From Physella acuta (Eukaryota > Mollusca > Gastropoda > Physidae), in contig NW_026731683.1 of assembly GCF_028476545.1 (NCBI RefSeq), positions 1,140,501-1,204,500 of the forward strand: a stretch of 64,000 nt of DNA, given 5' to 3'. This document shows, one piece after another, positions 10,084 to 20,964 of this stretch. Position numbers and translations under genes: made by a program. The number at the start of each line of letters is the position of its first letter. Position 1 is the first letter of the stretch. The notes beneath the pieces are model-generated. The model searched no databases. It was not told where the DNA came from and was given only the letters and a program-made list of their open reading frames with translations.

Positions 10084-10456
10084 AGAATCTCGAAAAACCT
10101 CCAAAAGATCTGAGACCGTTGTGGGTGTTCCTTACCGCATAGACTGCTGTCCATCTGAGACCCACCTCATCCACCCGCGCGGCGGTATCGCGCGTGACGG
10201 GAGGCTTCTGGAACTTTACCGCGACCACCGTACCGTGCAGAAATTCTACCAAACCTCCTGCAAACAGGAAACTCTAAACCAACCATGCCGCTTCATCAAA
10301 CGCAGTTACCACGATGCTTCACGGTGCGTACAGAGGTATAGCTACGTCTACGCTATGGTCAGAGACTTCAACGTGTCGGAGAGTTTCCGGTTGGACTACA
10401 TCCGGGTCAAGTCTGGCTGCTCGTGCGAGCTAGAGGTCACGGTTCTAGAAGAATGA
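10084..10456 (+). CDS. Neurotrophin/Spaetzle-like cystine-knot ligand, terminal exon (partial gene)
   Basis: The frame opens after a strong acceptor (T-rich tract ending TTTTTTCCAG at 10083) and runs to TGA at 10454-10456, about 124 residues. It starts in the middle of a codon, so at least one upstream exon is required. A basic stretch RKTSKR early in the exon could be the proprotein-convertase site releasing the mature ligand. The mature part has the cystine-knot layout: CC before PSETH, TSC, QPC, SRC and a terminal GCSC. Spacing between TSC, QPC and SRC is 9 and 13, close to neurotrophins. Motifs 'QKFYQTSC', 'RCVQRYSYVYA' and 'LDYIRVKSGCSC' line up with the NGF/BDNF and Spaetzle core. Members are secreted dimers that signal through Trk/p75 or Toll receptors; which applies here cannot be told. 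There is one extra cysteine near the start. No signal peptide or pro-region exon was found upstream. Confidence 0.85.
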
Positions 10457-10598
10457 GCCATGTCTATTGGACTAGCAGATACTATTATTTGTTTGTTTGT
10501 TTGTTACCAAATAATTAATTTTGTGTTGCTGAGCGTGTTGTTATTTTCCTTGAATACATGAAACAAGAGTTAAACTTTGCCATTACTCAATGGCTGTA

Positions 10599-10604
10599 AA
10601 TAAA
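10599..10604 (+). terminator. poly(A) signal of the cystine-knot gene
   Basis: AATAAA 143 bp after the stop codon, in GTAAATAAAG, the right distance for a short 3' UTR. It is the only canonical hexamer in this interval. Confidence 0.6.
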
Positions 10605-11011
10605 GCCACTGAACAAAAACGGGTTTTGGTTTGGGGTCTGTTTATTTGGCTGTTGTACTTGTCGTTGATGCGATAATTTCGTGATGTTGACTAGCTTTTG
10701 AAAAGGCAGACATAAAAATTTAATATCGTGAAATATTTAGAGCAATGAAAATACCGGGGCTGCTTATGAGATTCAGAATTCGACCGAAATATAGAATTAG
10801 GTTCCAATTTCGTACTATTTGCCTTGATTGTCATTTTTTTTGTGGGTAAAAAGCCACTGATGAGCTTAATTAAAGCCGAATATTATGACCCAAAACTGTT
10901 TGAAAAATAATTCAAATAATTAGTCGAATATATATTGTTCTGTACAATAGATTTAACCTATTAGTAACAGTAAATCGTTTTTTTTAAATTCATAATTTTT
11001 AGATGGTTATT

Positions 11012-11160
11012 CAGAGGCGCAGCGAAGTGGGAACATATGTCCCCGGGCACCGACCCTAGGGGCGCCAAAATGGGTTGAAAAAATATTAAAAGCTCATATG
11101 GGAGGGCGCGCTAAATTGAAAGTTTGTTCCCGGGCGCCGGGAGGGGTCGCTACGCCTCTG
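11012..11160. mobile_element. 149-bp hAT-type MITE with perfect 8-bp duplication
   Basis: Ends CAGAGGCGCAGCGAAG and the complement of CAGAGGCGTAGCGACC form terminal inverted repeats. Identical TGGTTATT lies outside both ends (11004-11011 and 11161-11168). The interior 'CCCCGGGCACCGACC' and 'CCCGGGCGCCGG' is itself partly palindromic. No coding capacity. The preceding 10605-11003 shows no gene. Confidence 0.9.
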
Positions 11161-11262
11161 TGGTTATTACTAACAATGAATTATTTTTTAATTGTTAGAA
11201 GCATCGGTTCTTTTTCCAACAGGAATTGAACAAAGACTGCAGTCTAAGCTTTGAAATGGGTT

Positions 11263-11491
11263 CAGTGACGTCACAAGGCGTGGGGCGGGGGCAACAGCAT
11301 TTAGGGGGTGTCAACACAACGAAAAACCAACGAATTTACTGCCAAAACAATGTTGTATTCATTTACATAACAAAATAGATGGGGAGAAAGGGGTGACACA
11401 AAACAAGAAATGTAGAATTATTGAAAAAGGGGGGGGGGGATAATACCCAATATTTCCTTACCCGGTGACACACGACCTAAAGACGCCGCTG
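11263..11491. mobile_element. 'GGTGTCACC' family element, short form
   Basis: Left end CAGTGACGTCACAAGGCG; right end the complement of CAGCGGCGTCTTTAGGTCG. Interior shares 'ACAATGTTGTATTCATTT' and 'AACAAAATAG' with the copy at 35801. No matching target duplication remains. At 229 bp it is about half the size of the 14506 and 23973 copies. Confidence 0.65.
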
Positions 11492-11841
11492 AGTGCATAA
11501 CAGACTTAGCCTAGACTTTAGAAAACGGATCCTTAACAAGCAGCATCGAGAAAAAAAGCCCCGATAAAATAATTTAAAATGCTAACGATTTGTGGGAACT
11601 CGAAATTTTAAAAAACGACAAAAATGTCAACCAAAATATTAATTGTGAGTGCCGGTATTTGGACCGTCGTGGATGTTATAGTTCACAACAATGGAGAAAA
11701 TATTTATTACTCGTATACTTCAAACAGTAACAAAGACTATCTATGCATTGTTGTTTCTATATGACTAATAAACACGATACAGTATGGTAAACAACAGTCT
11801 AATTTTACTTATACTTTGAAGCATGGCACTTTCCTCTAGTT

Positions 11842-12058
11842 CAGGGGTCTCCAAACTACGGCCCGCGGGCCGGACGAGGCCCGCGATGTCCTCTCATCCG
11901 GCCCGCGGCGATCTTTTTGTCCACGGAAAAAACGTTTGTTGGTGATGGCTGAGGAACTTTGCCCAGAAAAATCAAAGACATACCTGGAAGAAACTGGCCC
12001 CTGAACTGAAATTTGATAGTTAATGCGGCCCTCGGACTGAAAAGTTTGGAGACCCCTG
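11842..12058. mobile_element. 217-bp hAT-type MITE with perfect 16-bp TIRs
   Basis: CAGGGGTCTCCAAACT at the left and its exact complement at the right are flanked by identical CTCTAGTT (11834-11841 and 12059-12066). The subterminal 'ACGGCCCGCGGGCC' and repeated CCGGCCCGC motifs are typical of a widespread hAT group. Intact ends and an intact duplication suggest a comparatively young insertion. Minus-strand reading frames across it are incidental. Confidence 0.93.
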
Positions 12059-12605
12059 CTCTAGTTTCTACAAACATTGCGCGTACATTTTGTTTTGCTT
12101 TCGAAACTTTAGAAAGAGACTATTGTTTTGAGGCACAGTTGTAATCCTACTCTAATGATTACTCTTCTATCTTACGCCTACATTTCATTGACCTATGGTA
12201 ACTCTAAACTACAGTCAGTAACTGCAAGTCAGAGCTCCAGAAAAAGAGTATTAATCACTACATTTGTCCTCCGACAAGTTGACTCTTGCTTGTACATCCC
12301 ATTAACCTGTAGTATTATATTACAGATTTCCCATTGACAATAACATTGATGGGATTTCTCATGGCCACTATGCCCTGAATACCGTAAACTGTGACAGTGA
12401 TGTTACCCTAAAATACCCACCCCTACAAATTAATAAAAGGGAAACAATTTACTATGAGATGAGTTATCCACCCAACAGCCGGGAGACATTTTACCATGTT
12501 TGTTGCCAGGTAAACGGTCAAATCTAACATAGCTACAACAACAGGGCACATACATTTGACCAATACGTATTGGCTTCCGGCAAAAGCATCCTCATATTTT
12601 CCCAT

Positions 12606-12838
12606 TAATGTCCAAGATACACATAGCAGATGAAGTAGAGCTAATCTGTTTTGATGACCTTGTCATAAAGGAATATCGTGGTTAGCATTATGCCCAGCCG
12701 ACTTTGGTTACCTTACCTGAGTAGGGTACCCATTAGAGCTGGGTGGACTCAGGGACATTCTTCGGACTCGAGTCCTTGATTCGTACTTGGGACATATGCA
12801 TTAACAGTCTTAAACTCTACCATCCGACCACGCCATCC
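12606..12838 (-). repeat. tRNA-derived SINE copy, nearly full length
   Basis: Has 'GCAGATGAAGTAGAGCTAAT', 'ATTATGCCCAGCCG', 'CATTAGAGCTGGGTGGACTC' and, at the right, a decayed tRNA-like head ending CCACGCCATCCC. Both ends of the family model are covered. The region 12067-12605 is without a supported gene. Confidence 0.88.
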
Positions 12839-12839
12839 C

Positions 12840-14227
12840 TTTTTCCGACAATATAGTTCATAAAAAATTATATCTCGTAATACAAGTGCATACGTGTGCA
12901 ACATTAGCTGGGGTTTAATGCACTGCAATAGTTAAATGTGCGGGTAAAGCTTAGTATGTGACGGGAATTCAAAGTTAAATAACAGAAACAACATAAATTT
13001 TATGGGAATAACAAATTTCTTTGGAAACTGAATGCAGCTGTAAGATAATTGTATGGTGAGAAATTAATGTTCGCGGCGAGGTTGAAATAAGATGCAGATC
13101 TAATGAATAGCTAAATTTAGGCTAGAAAGACATGTAAACACGGTCTGTATTTCGTAAATGTAGTGAGTTTATGGCCACATTTAAAAATAAGTATTCTTTC
13201 GTTTCAGTTCAGATTTCCACTTTTAAATAGATTTTCATGGAATATTAAGCGCAAGATCCAGGCCGCTTACTTGTCGATCCGGTCACTAAAACAATGTGTA
13301 AATCGTGGCCTTGAGTTCTTGCCTTGTGAAATACCAGATAATACCCGCATCTTCTAAAAGCTGTAGAAGCTGAAAGAATGGTGGAACGGAGAGATTTTCT
13401 TATCGCGAAACATGTAGCTAGGCTGAAATCAAGGACGGACAGCTTGTCAAAATAACGTAGATTGGAACATGCTACGGTAACACATTTACAGAGATCGTTT
13501 GTTGGCTTCACTGATTTATCCATCCACGTGTCAAATAACACGAATATTTCGTATATTATTACACAACTACAATTGTTTTACGTACAGTTGTCTCATGAAA
13601 TCATCATCATCATTCCTTTGTGGCCCCTTGGGAGCAAAGGGCTGCAACTACACATTTCCAGCGGACTCGGTTTTGGGCTGCTCCCTTAATCTGTGCCCAT
13701 GTGCGCCCAGCTGTCAAATATGTCATGTACATCATCTCCCTCCCACCTCTTTTGTCTGTCTCTCCACCCCGCGTCTTGACCAGTTCCAATTCCATCTCTC
13801 ATTACCCACGCAGGCATTTCGTCCCCCACCAGCTTTATTCGCCATCGGTTCTATATGATCCTCCCCCACCCCCTTCTGACCAGCAGCCACCCACTTTCAA
13901 ACCCAACCTACCCAGCTTCTCAAAACGTGTACAATAACTATACTACACACTATTTTGTCTGTAACTGATTATGCGTGGAAAATAATTTGATTTAAAAATG
14001 TGGGCCTGCTTAATTTTAGCAATTTTTACATTATTATTTTGTCAACAGCTCTAATTGTGACATGATTAATTAATAATGTACAAATAAATAGCTGGTTTAA
14101 AAGAAATTGACGCTCGGTGGTGGGAGTAGGTTAAAGCGTGACTTAATTTTATAGGGGGGGGGGGGGGGGGTTGGATTTTTTTTTAGAGTCGTGTCTTAGG
14201 GGTTATGTGCTTTGTGTCCTTCAAGCT
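12840..14227. other. non-coding, no recognisable gene
   Basis: Contains open frames on both strands at 13160-13940, including a C-rich stretch 13720-13920 with CCTCCCCCACCCCC. None has a recognisable domain or flanking splice pattern, and overlapping frames on both strands suggest composition rather than coding. A 19-base G run lies at 14154-14170. Confidence 0.45.
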
Positions 14228-14447
14228 AAAAGTAAAAGTAAAGTTCCCCTTCCAAACTTGACGGTAGAGTTCACCCGTTTCTGCTACCTTGGCATATGAA
14301 AGGATATTGTGGTCAGCACTATGCAACGCCGCCCTTACTTTCCCTAACGTGAGTTAGATACCCATCAGAGCTGGGTGGTCTCAGGGACGGTCTACTGATT
14401 TGAACTTGAGACTTACAGGTTAACAGTCTAGCTCTCTACCATCCCTG
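14228..14447 (-). repeat. tRNA-derived SINE copy
   Basis: Begins with the tail 'AAAGTAAAAGTAAAGTTCCC' and continues with 'GGTAGAGTTCACCCGTTTC', 'GTGGTCAGCACTATGC' and 'CAGAGCTGGGTGGTCTCAGG', ending in a head remnant CTCTCTACCATCCC. Confidence 0.9.
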
Positions 14448-14505
14448 TTCTTCAAGATGGTGGGCGGAAATGCTGTTGTGAGAGGGAAATAACACGTTGT
14501 GCGGG

Positions 14506-14935
14506 CAGAGGCGTCGAACGGAGATGGGGGGGGGGGGGGGGGGGGGTAGCGGAATACACCATTTAGGGGTGACACACAGGAAAAAAGAAATGCTTTTGGT
14601 CTGTTGAATTAACGATTAATTAAAGTTTCATCTAGTAGAAAAAGACGGGGATTGGGGACAAACTTGCCAACTATAGAGAAAACAATGCTATATCCAGCTG
14701 TATTAATAACCGACTATAGATAATCATCTCCCCGGGGGAGGGGGTGGAGTGACACCAACTACAAAATTTACAGAGGGAAAAAAAACCTTGTTGAATTTTT
14801 TCAATAACTAATGCGTCAAGCAACGACCAGGTGGGGTGATTGACGCAAAAAATACACCGTCTACCGGAGCGGATTGGGATGACACCACATTAGGAAATTG
14901 CAAATCAACAACTCATTCGATGCTTGCGCGTCACT
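14506..14935. mobile_element. 'GGTGTCACC' family element, long form
   Basis: Starts CAGAGGCGTCGAACGG after a CGGG flank and carries a long G run. It shares the internal 'CGACTATAGATAATCATC' with the 23973 copy ('CGACTATAGATAAGCATC'). The right end near GCGCGTCACTG is diverged and no target duplication was seen, so the boundaries are approximate. Confidence 0.55.
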
Positions 14936-15669
14936 GCTAAGTAACGTAACAATGCTAAATTCCTGTGTGTAAGTCTCTCTGTGTGTGTGTGTTTGTGTGT
15001 GTATGGGAGGGGGCAGGGGAGGATTGCCACTAGTAAGACAATAATATAAATTTGATCTGATTTGATATGCTTTTTTTATTCATATCAAACGTTTGACTTA
15101 CAGTACGTTAAGACAGTAAACGAATCAGGGGCTAATTTATTAATGTGTTAGACGTTATGTTTATTGTCTAACATTATAATTAACTGCAAAATATCCATAT
15201 ATCTATAAGGAATAGTAAGCGATCAAGAATTAAATACAACTGGTCTGTGTGCCACGATGACTTTTTTTGTCCGCCTTAACACGTAGATAATCTGAATTTT
15301 AGTTTTTGACAAAACAATCCAGTTTTTGGTTGTTGGAGACAACCTTACAAATTTTGGCTGAAGCCGAGTATTCGTTCTTCTAGGGATACAAAGGGTTGGC
15401 TCGAAATATCGTCCAAAGATCTGTTTGGCCTTTTAACAGTATCGAATTAGTTGCCAGTTCTAAACTACTTCCTAATCGATTATTTTGTTCTGAAATTTAA
15501 AATGGTCTGCTGTTGGATAAACGATTGATAATCGGCTCGCTCCAGACAAGAACTAGACTTCTAGATTCTAGATCTAGATCTATAAATTCTAGATTCTAAC
15601 AGCAAGATTCTAGTCTGTATAGTTAAGTGAAGACTAAATTTTAGATCAACACTATTCTTTCATATAAAA
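14936..15669. other. 5' flank of the NSE4 gene
   Basis: Contains a (TG)n stretch at 14983-15003 and otherwise single-copy-looking AT-rich sequence. Just before the gene, 15558-15612 is a cluster of TCTAGA/GATCTAGATC palindromes. Confidence 0.4.
15581..15588 (+). promoter_or_regulatory. possible TATA element of the NSE4 gene
   Basis: TATAAATT lies 82 bp before the proposed ATG, inside the GATCTAGATC palindrome cluster. The position would allow a 5' UTR of about 50 bp. AT-rich context makes a chance match likely, and housekeeping genes are often TATA-less. Confidence 0.25.
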
Positions 15670-18600
15670 ATGGCTGCAAACGGAAATCAAATCGTTAATA
15701 TTCCGCAAGGATTTTTCGATTCGAAGGAAGAAGCAACAGAAGTTATAAGTTCCATTCGCAACCCACAAGACGAAGACGATAGAAGAAGAATAAGGGAAAA
15801 TTATAGAAAGCTCCAAGATGATTTGTTAGGTAGTTTATTTTAATTAATTACAACTGACTGACACTGAATTTTCCACTGATGGGTCTTGCTTGGTAAATCA
15901 AATTGTGAGATGCCAGAATGCAGTAATGGCAGTAATAGTATATTGCGAGAATGGGGGGAGGGGGGGGGGGGAAGGAACCGGCGGTCACAGGACATTTTGT
16001 CTTGCATCTTTCCCCTACCTGATACTTATGCTGGGTGTGGTTAAAATAGAAGATGTCTGCAAAAATTATACAGCACCCAATTGACAACTTTGATGCAGAC
16101 TTCAAAGATGTTTTTTTTATTTATAATATTGTTATAACTTCCGATTTTTCTTTCTTTTATGTGGAACATTGAAGCTGCCCAATAAAGCGCCTTTAATCTC
16201 GAAGCCCCTAACACAACAAACATGTTCTGTATTGTTTCAAAGAAAGTTTGTGTTATTGCCGCTGCCTACAATTTATTTATTCATCGTATAAAAAATAAAT
16301 AACGCTTTAAATAAGGCTTTAGGCCTATAATTTATTTATAATTCTATGTTTTCTACAAGTATAGCAGTTCAGTGTTAAAGAAGACCGGAAGATATTGGCC
16401 TTCCGAGCTTTAACACTATATTATTGTATGAACTCAAAATGACCCCAAGCACGTGTATCATATTGCTGTTAGTCAGGCTAAGACTTACGTTTTTATATGC
16501 ACTGAATGTGACCCCTCAAACAGAGGTATTTTTTTTGGTGCAGACAAGAAAGTAGAAGCAGGCAACAATGTCAAGAATTTTAAATATAGATCTAGATATA
16601 GGCCCTAGATTAATTAATATTCTCTTCATGAACTCACATTGACCCATCGACTGAGACAGAATTTTTCTTCCGCTGACAAGAAAACAAACTGATGATCATA
16701 GGAGCAACAATGTAAAGATTTTTTATTATTAAAAAAAAATCTAATCTAGATCAAGAATTTTTTTTTAAAAAGGCATGCAACACTCATGATATTCTTACTT
16801 GTAGAGTTTATATCTTTTTTTCTGTTACATCTGGTGGAAAAACAAACCAACAAAAGCATGAAACAAAAATAAAGTTACGCAAATTGTGTCTCACTATTTA
16901 CCCTTGATTCTGCAGTTATATCTCGCATTTTTGTCTTGAAATTCACCCCTCGCCATTTTGCGTTTCATGTCTCACAATTTACCAACACCCCTAAGTAATA
17001 CATAATCATAAGTAATTGCCTACTTGGGGGGGGGGATGGGGGGTGTTAGGACCAAGGATTGTTTGCAATTGTTTTTGTTGATCTAGTAGCACTAGACCTA
17101 CCAAGTATTAGGTAATAGTAGTAAACTATGTCTATAAGTAAAAGTAAAAAAAAAAGCCTATAGGCATAAGTATCTAAAAACCAAGATCCATTTATTTAAT
17201 TTTAAGGCTTAGATCTATGAGTTTCTGAAGTTGGTAATGCAATACTACTATATCTAGTACCTAGAATCTTCTACATACACATAGACATAGGCCTACGATG
17301 AAAAAAATAATTTTGAAAGTAGCGCTTTCCCAGTAGTCCACATTTTGAGAAGATGATATCGTCTTCTGTTTGAAGTAGACATCACATCTGTTTCCCCTAT
17401 ATAGCTTTAAACTCAGGAACTGAGCATGAGATCTTGGGTTTGCAATAAATTAGTGTTTTAGTTTACTTAACTTTACTATTGAGCTGTGATGGATTACATT
17501 CAGAGGATTAAGGTATGGTCTTGGTAAGTGAATACTATTCAGGCAAGGGCCTGTTTGGGTAAGGTAGCAAAGGGCTACTTTCAAATCATAAAAACATTTA
17601 ACAAAAGTGGCTGTCACATAATAAATCAGAAAAAAGTTGTATGTAGCCTTTAGGCTTAAGCCTTTAGCGATATTTAAAAATAGTAATGCATTTAAACTTT
17701 CTTTCAGAACGCAGACGGGAAATGATAGATCCATCTGATGAGCAGAACCTGTTAAAAGAGAATGTCTTTAAAGTTGACCAAATGTTTAAAGAAGGTAAAA
17801 TATTGTTAGTTATTTCATTTTGATGGAAGAATGTGTAACTTTATTTGAAAGTTAGAAAATGAAGCAGAATTTTAATATAAGTGATAGATAAAGATTGTAT
17901 ATCACCCATTTAATAAACATTTATTCCAATTCTGTCAAGACATCTGTAATCAAAGTGAAATTGGTAACATTATAGAATTACCAATTATGTTACATTCATT
18001 GATAAAATAGTTTACTTGATTCATGTCATTGTAATTTTGACATTACACTGGTATTACATAATTTTTCAGTTCAGATGACCAGAGAGGGAGCTTTAGATTC
18101 AGCAAGTCTTGCAAACATATCTGAATTAGGAAAGGCTAAAGCTCAAGCTTTGAAAACAGATTTTATTCAGTTTAATCCAGTAGATTTTTGTGAAAAAGTT
18201 GTAAGTTAGTTTTTTTTTCAATATAGAAAGTAATAGCTTAATATTAAATAGGCTTATAGTTTATTTAGCATTATTTTTATTGTAGATATTATCTGTTCAG
18301 CATATATTATCTTCTGTATTTAAATAAAGTTTTTTTAAATTGAATAATAGCAAAATTCTTGTATTTTAGAAAGTAATCATTGCTGGAGATGTTGACCAAC
18401 AAGGACTATCATATGAAAATTGGAAAACACTTGGAAAAGCTGTTTTTCCATTTTTCAAAAGGACACCAGTTCTAAAATACATGTAAATTCAGTAAATAAC
18501 CTCTTATGTACTTAAGTAATATAATTTGTATTGTTAATATACCCCTGCTGTGCTCTGTTTCTTATGACCTTGTTTAACTATTCATTTCTGTTAGGCTGTA

Positions 18601-20964
18601 CTTTTTCATTATAAAGCTGCTACAAAAAATTGAAATGTTATCTGTAACTTCAGCAAGCATTATAAATCAAATATAAAAATATAAGTAATAAGCAAATTTC
18701 AATCATGTATATAAATTGTCAATTCAGTCTTTATTGTATGTGTAACGTGTATTAATTTCAAAGGTGTTTTCAGGTGCGGTACTTTTGAGCGAGGGGATGT
18801 GAATTTAAAGAGAGCTAAGCCAACACGGGAAAAGGAAAAAGAAAATGTTTTAAGTCAAAAGGCTTCCAAACCAACTCAAGTGAGAATTTTAAATAGTAAT
18901 TTTCTAAAGTGTTTACTTTTCTTCGTGAAATTAGCTTTTTAATATAAATTTGTTCAGTATTAGGTAGAGTTCACTTGTTTCCGTGACCTCAGCATAGAAA
19001 GGGTTAGTGTGGTCTGCATTATGCCAACCACCTTTACTTTTCCTAGCATGAGTCAGTGATAACTAGTAGACTTGGGACATGATCCAAACTCTAAACTTTC
19101 ATTCTCTAGAATGCGACAACACTGTCCTATAAAGCTGATAGAACCGGTCATAAAGCATGCTTTATAAAGTTCTGTTATACATTATTTTTAGCTGTCATCA
19201 TTTGAAGACACAGATCGAGGAGAATTAACCACAGCCCATGTTGAGCATATTCTCAGCACATTATGGAGGTATTATGATGAAATTAAGGGTAAGTGACATG
19301 TTGGCTTCTAATTGAATGTCTTTTTATGTTTAATTTTGATTGAAAAAGAAATAACTTATACATATTTATCCTTCACAGCTCCCTTATGCTATTTTGAGTT
19401 TGTGACCAATCCCCACTCGTTTGGCCAGACTGTTGAAAATATATTTTATACTTCATTTTTAGTCAGGGTAAGTTTGAGCTAATTAAGGCTTATGGGTCTG
19501 CTGCTAAAAAATGTCAGTCTTTATAAAACAAAATATTTAATTGTTGTTTTATCAATTAATAATGAAAAGATTTGTTTTATTTATTTTACCAGGTTTTTAA
19601 ATGCACTAAAAATAGGCATTTGCAATTAAAAGAATTAAAACAATTGTTTTTTTAAATAGTGAAATTGATGGTCAGAGATTATATGTGTAATCAACACTTT
19701 TATTAAAGAAAAATGTTTGTTTTACTGTTACTTTTTAGTGCATTTAAAAGAATGCTATTGTAAAGATTTTTTGTTTAATTTTCTGATATATGTTGATTTG
19801 GAAATTTTTAAAAATTGTAAAATCTTCCTGATCATTTTTAATTTATTCAATCCACCAAATTACTAAAAATGGTCCAAAAAAACACAGATTCACTTATTAA
19901 ATTTACAATCTTAATCCAAAATTTGCAATTGATCAACTCTTTATAGCAAAAATGAGTGTCAGCTTATTAATCCAGTGATTGTTAGTATAGTTTTTATTTC
20001 CACTTTTGTTATTAAAAAATATTTTAAAATACATTTTATGTCTAATTTGATATTTAATCAGATTTGAAAATTTGATATTCTTGTGTCAACATCAGAAATG
20101 AATTTATCTGGAAAGTGTGAATGAAACTGAAGCAATACAATTGTCAAAATAAGGTTATAAGATTTAACCAGATTGGCAGACGTTGTGACCTAAGTTAAAG
20201 TTTGCAGGATAAAATCAATTGATGTAAACAAAAGCTTTTATCATAATACTTCTTCACTGAATATACATATATTTATTTTAAGGATGGACATGCTAGTGTT
20301 ACACTTGATACAGATGATTTACCTGTTATAGGTAGGCTGAATACATTATTTTATTATGAAACATTAACATATGAAGCTGTTATCCTAAAATTCTAATTAG
20401 TTATTAGTGGGTGATTCAAACTAAGAAAAATTATCATGTGTTGAGTTGTTATAATGTAGTGAAATATATTGTTAATGCAGGATTAGTTATTTGAACAGCC
20501 TTTTAAGAATAGGATGGTTCTCCAAATTAAAGGGAGGGGATTGCATTATTATGCTGTATATTAATAGTGAATGATTGCTTATACTTTCAGAGCCAATTCA
20601 GAAAGCTGATGGGGGAGCTAATCAAGAGCAAACTCACAAGCAGCAGATTATAATATCGATCACACCTTCTGAGTGGGAGGTTGTATATTTTGTTCAACTC
20701 AGTTAGCTTTTTCACATTTATCTTTCATATATCTTTTCATTAATAACAGCTATTCAATAAATTAGAATTTTTAAGTTTATGGTTTTCAGGAAGTAATGTT
20801 TTATTTTTTAGGAAATTGTGAAAACTTTTGAGATTCATACTCCCATGATTGAGAGTTTAAAGAGAACTGAAGCATCATCAAGACCAAGTACAGTAACTAA
20901 CTCTCCTGAAATTCCAGTTTATCACGGGAAAGGCAAGGGTAAGGGGAAAAAAAATAATACATAA
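15670..20964 (+). CDS. NSMCE4A: NSE4, kleisin subunit of the SMC5/6 complex (ten exons)
   Basis: Coding exons are 15670-15829, 17708-17794, 18070-18200, 18370-18482, 18774-18879, 19192-19288, 19379-19467, 20283-20331, 20591-20679 and 20812-20964. They total 1074 bp, 357 residues plus TAA, close to vertebrate NSE4A (about 385). All nine introns are GT-AG and every exon joins in phase. Residues 40-160 hold the N-terminal Nse4 region ('[14 protein letters not shown]', '[15 protein letters not shown]', '[10 protein letters not shown]'), which in the family contacts the SMC6 neck and the NSE1/NSE3 pair. Residues 232-340 hold the C-terminal winged-helix domain ('[18 protein letters not shown]', '[11 protein letters not shown]', '[15 protein letters not shown]') that binds the SMC5 head. 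The protein ends in a lysine/glycine-rich tail. In the nucleus NSE4 bridges the SMC5/6 heads for DNA repair, replication-fork stability and loop extrusion. The ATG is preceded by AAAA, and no in-frame upstream start is evident. Intron 5 contains a SINE. Confidence 0.93.
18962..19130 (-). repeat. SINE copy inside intron 5 of NSE4
   Basis: 'GTAGAGTTCACTTGTTTCCG', 'GTGGTCTGCATTATGCC' and a decayed remainder lacking the intact 'GAGCTGGGTGG' block. It lies wholly between the donor at 18880 and the acceptor at 19191, opposite to the gene's direction, and ends about 60 bp before the acceptor. Confidence 0.8.
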
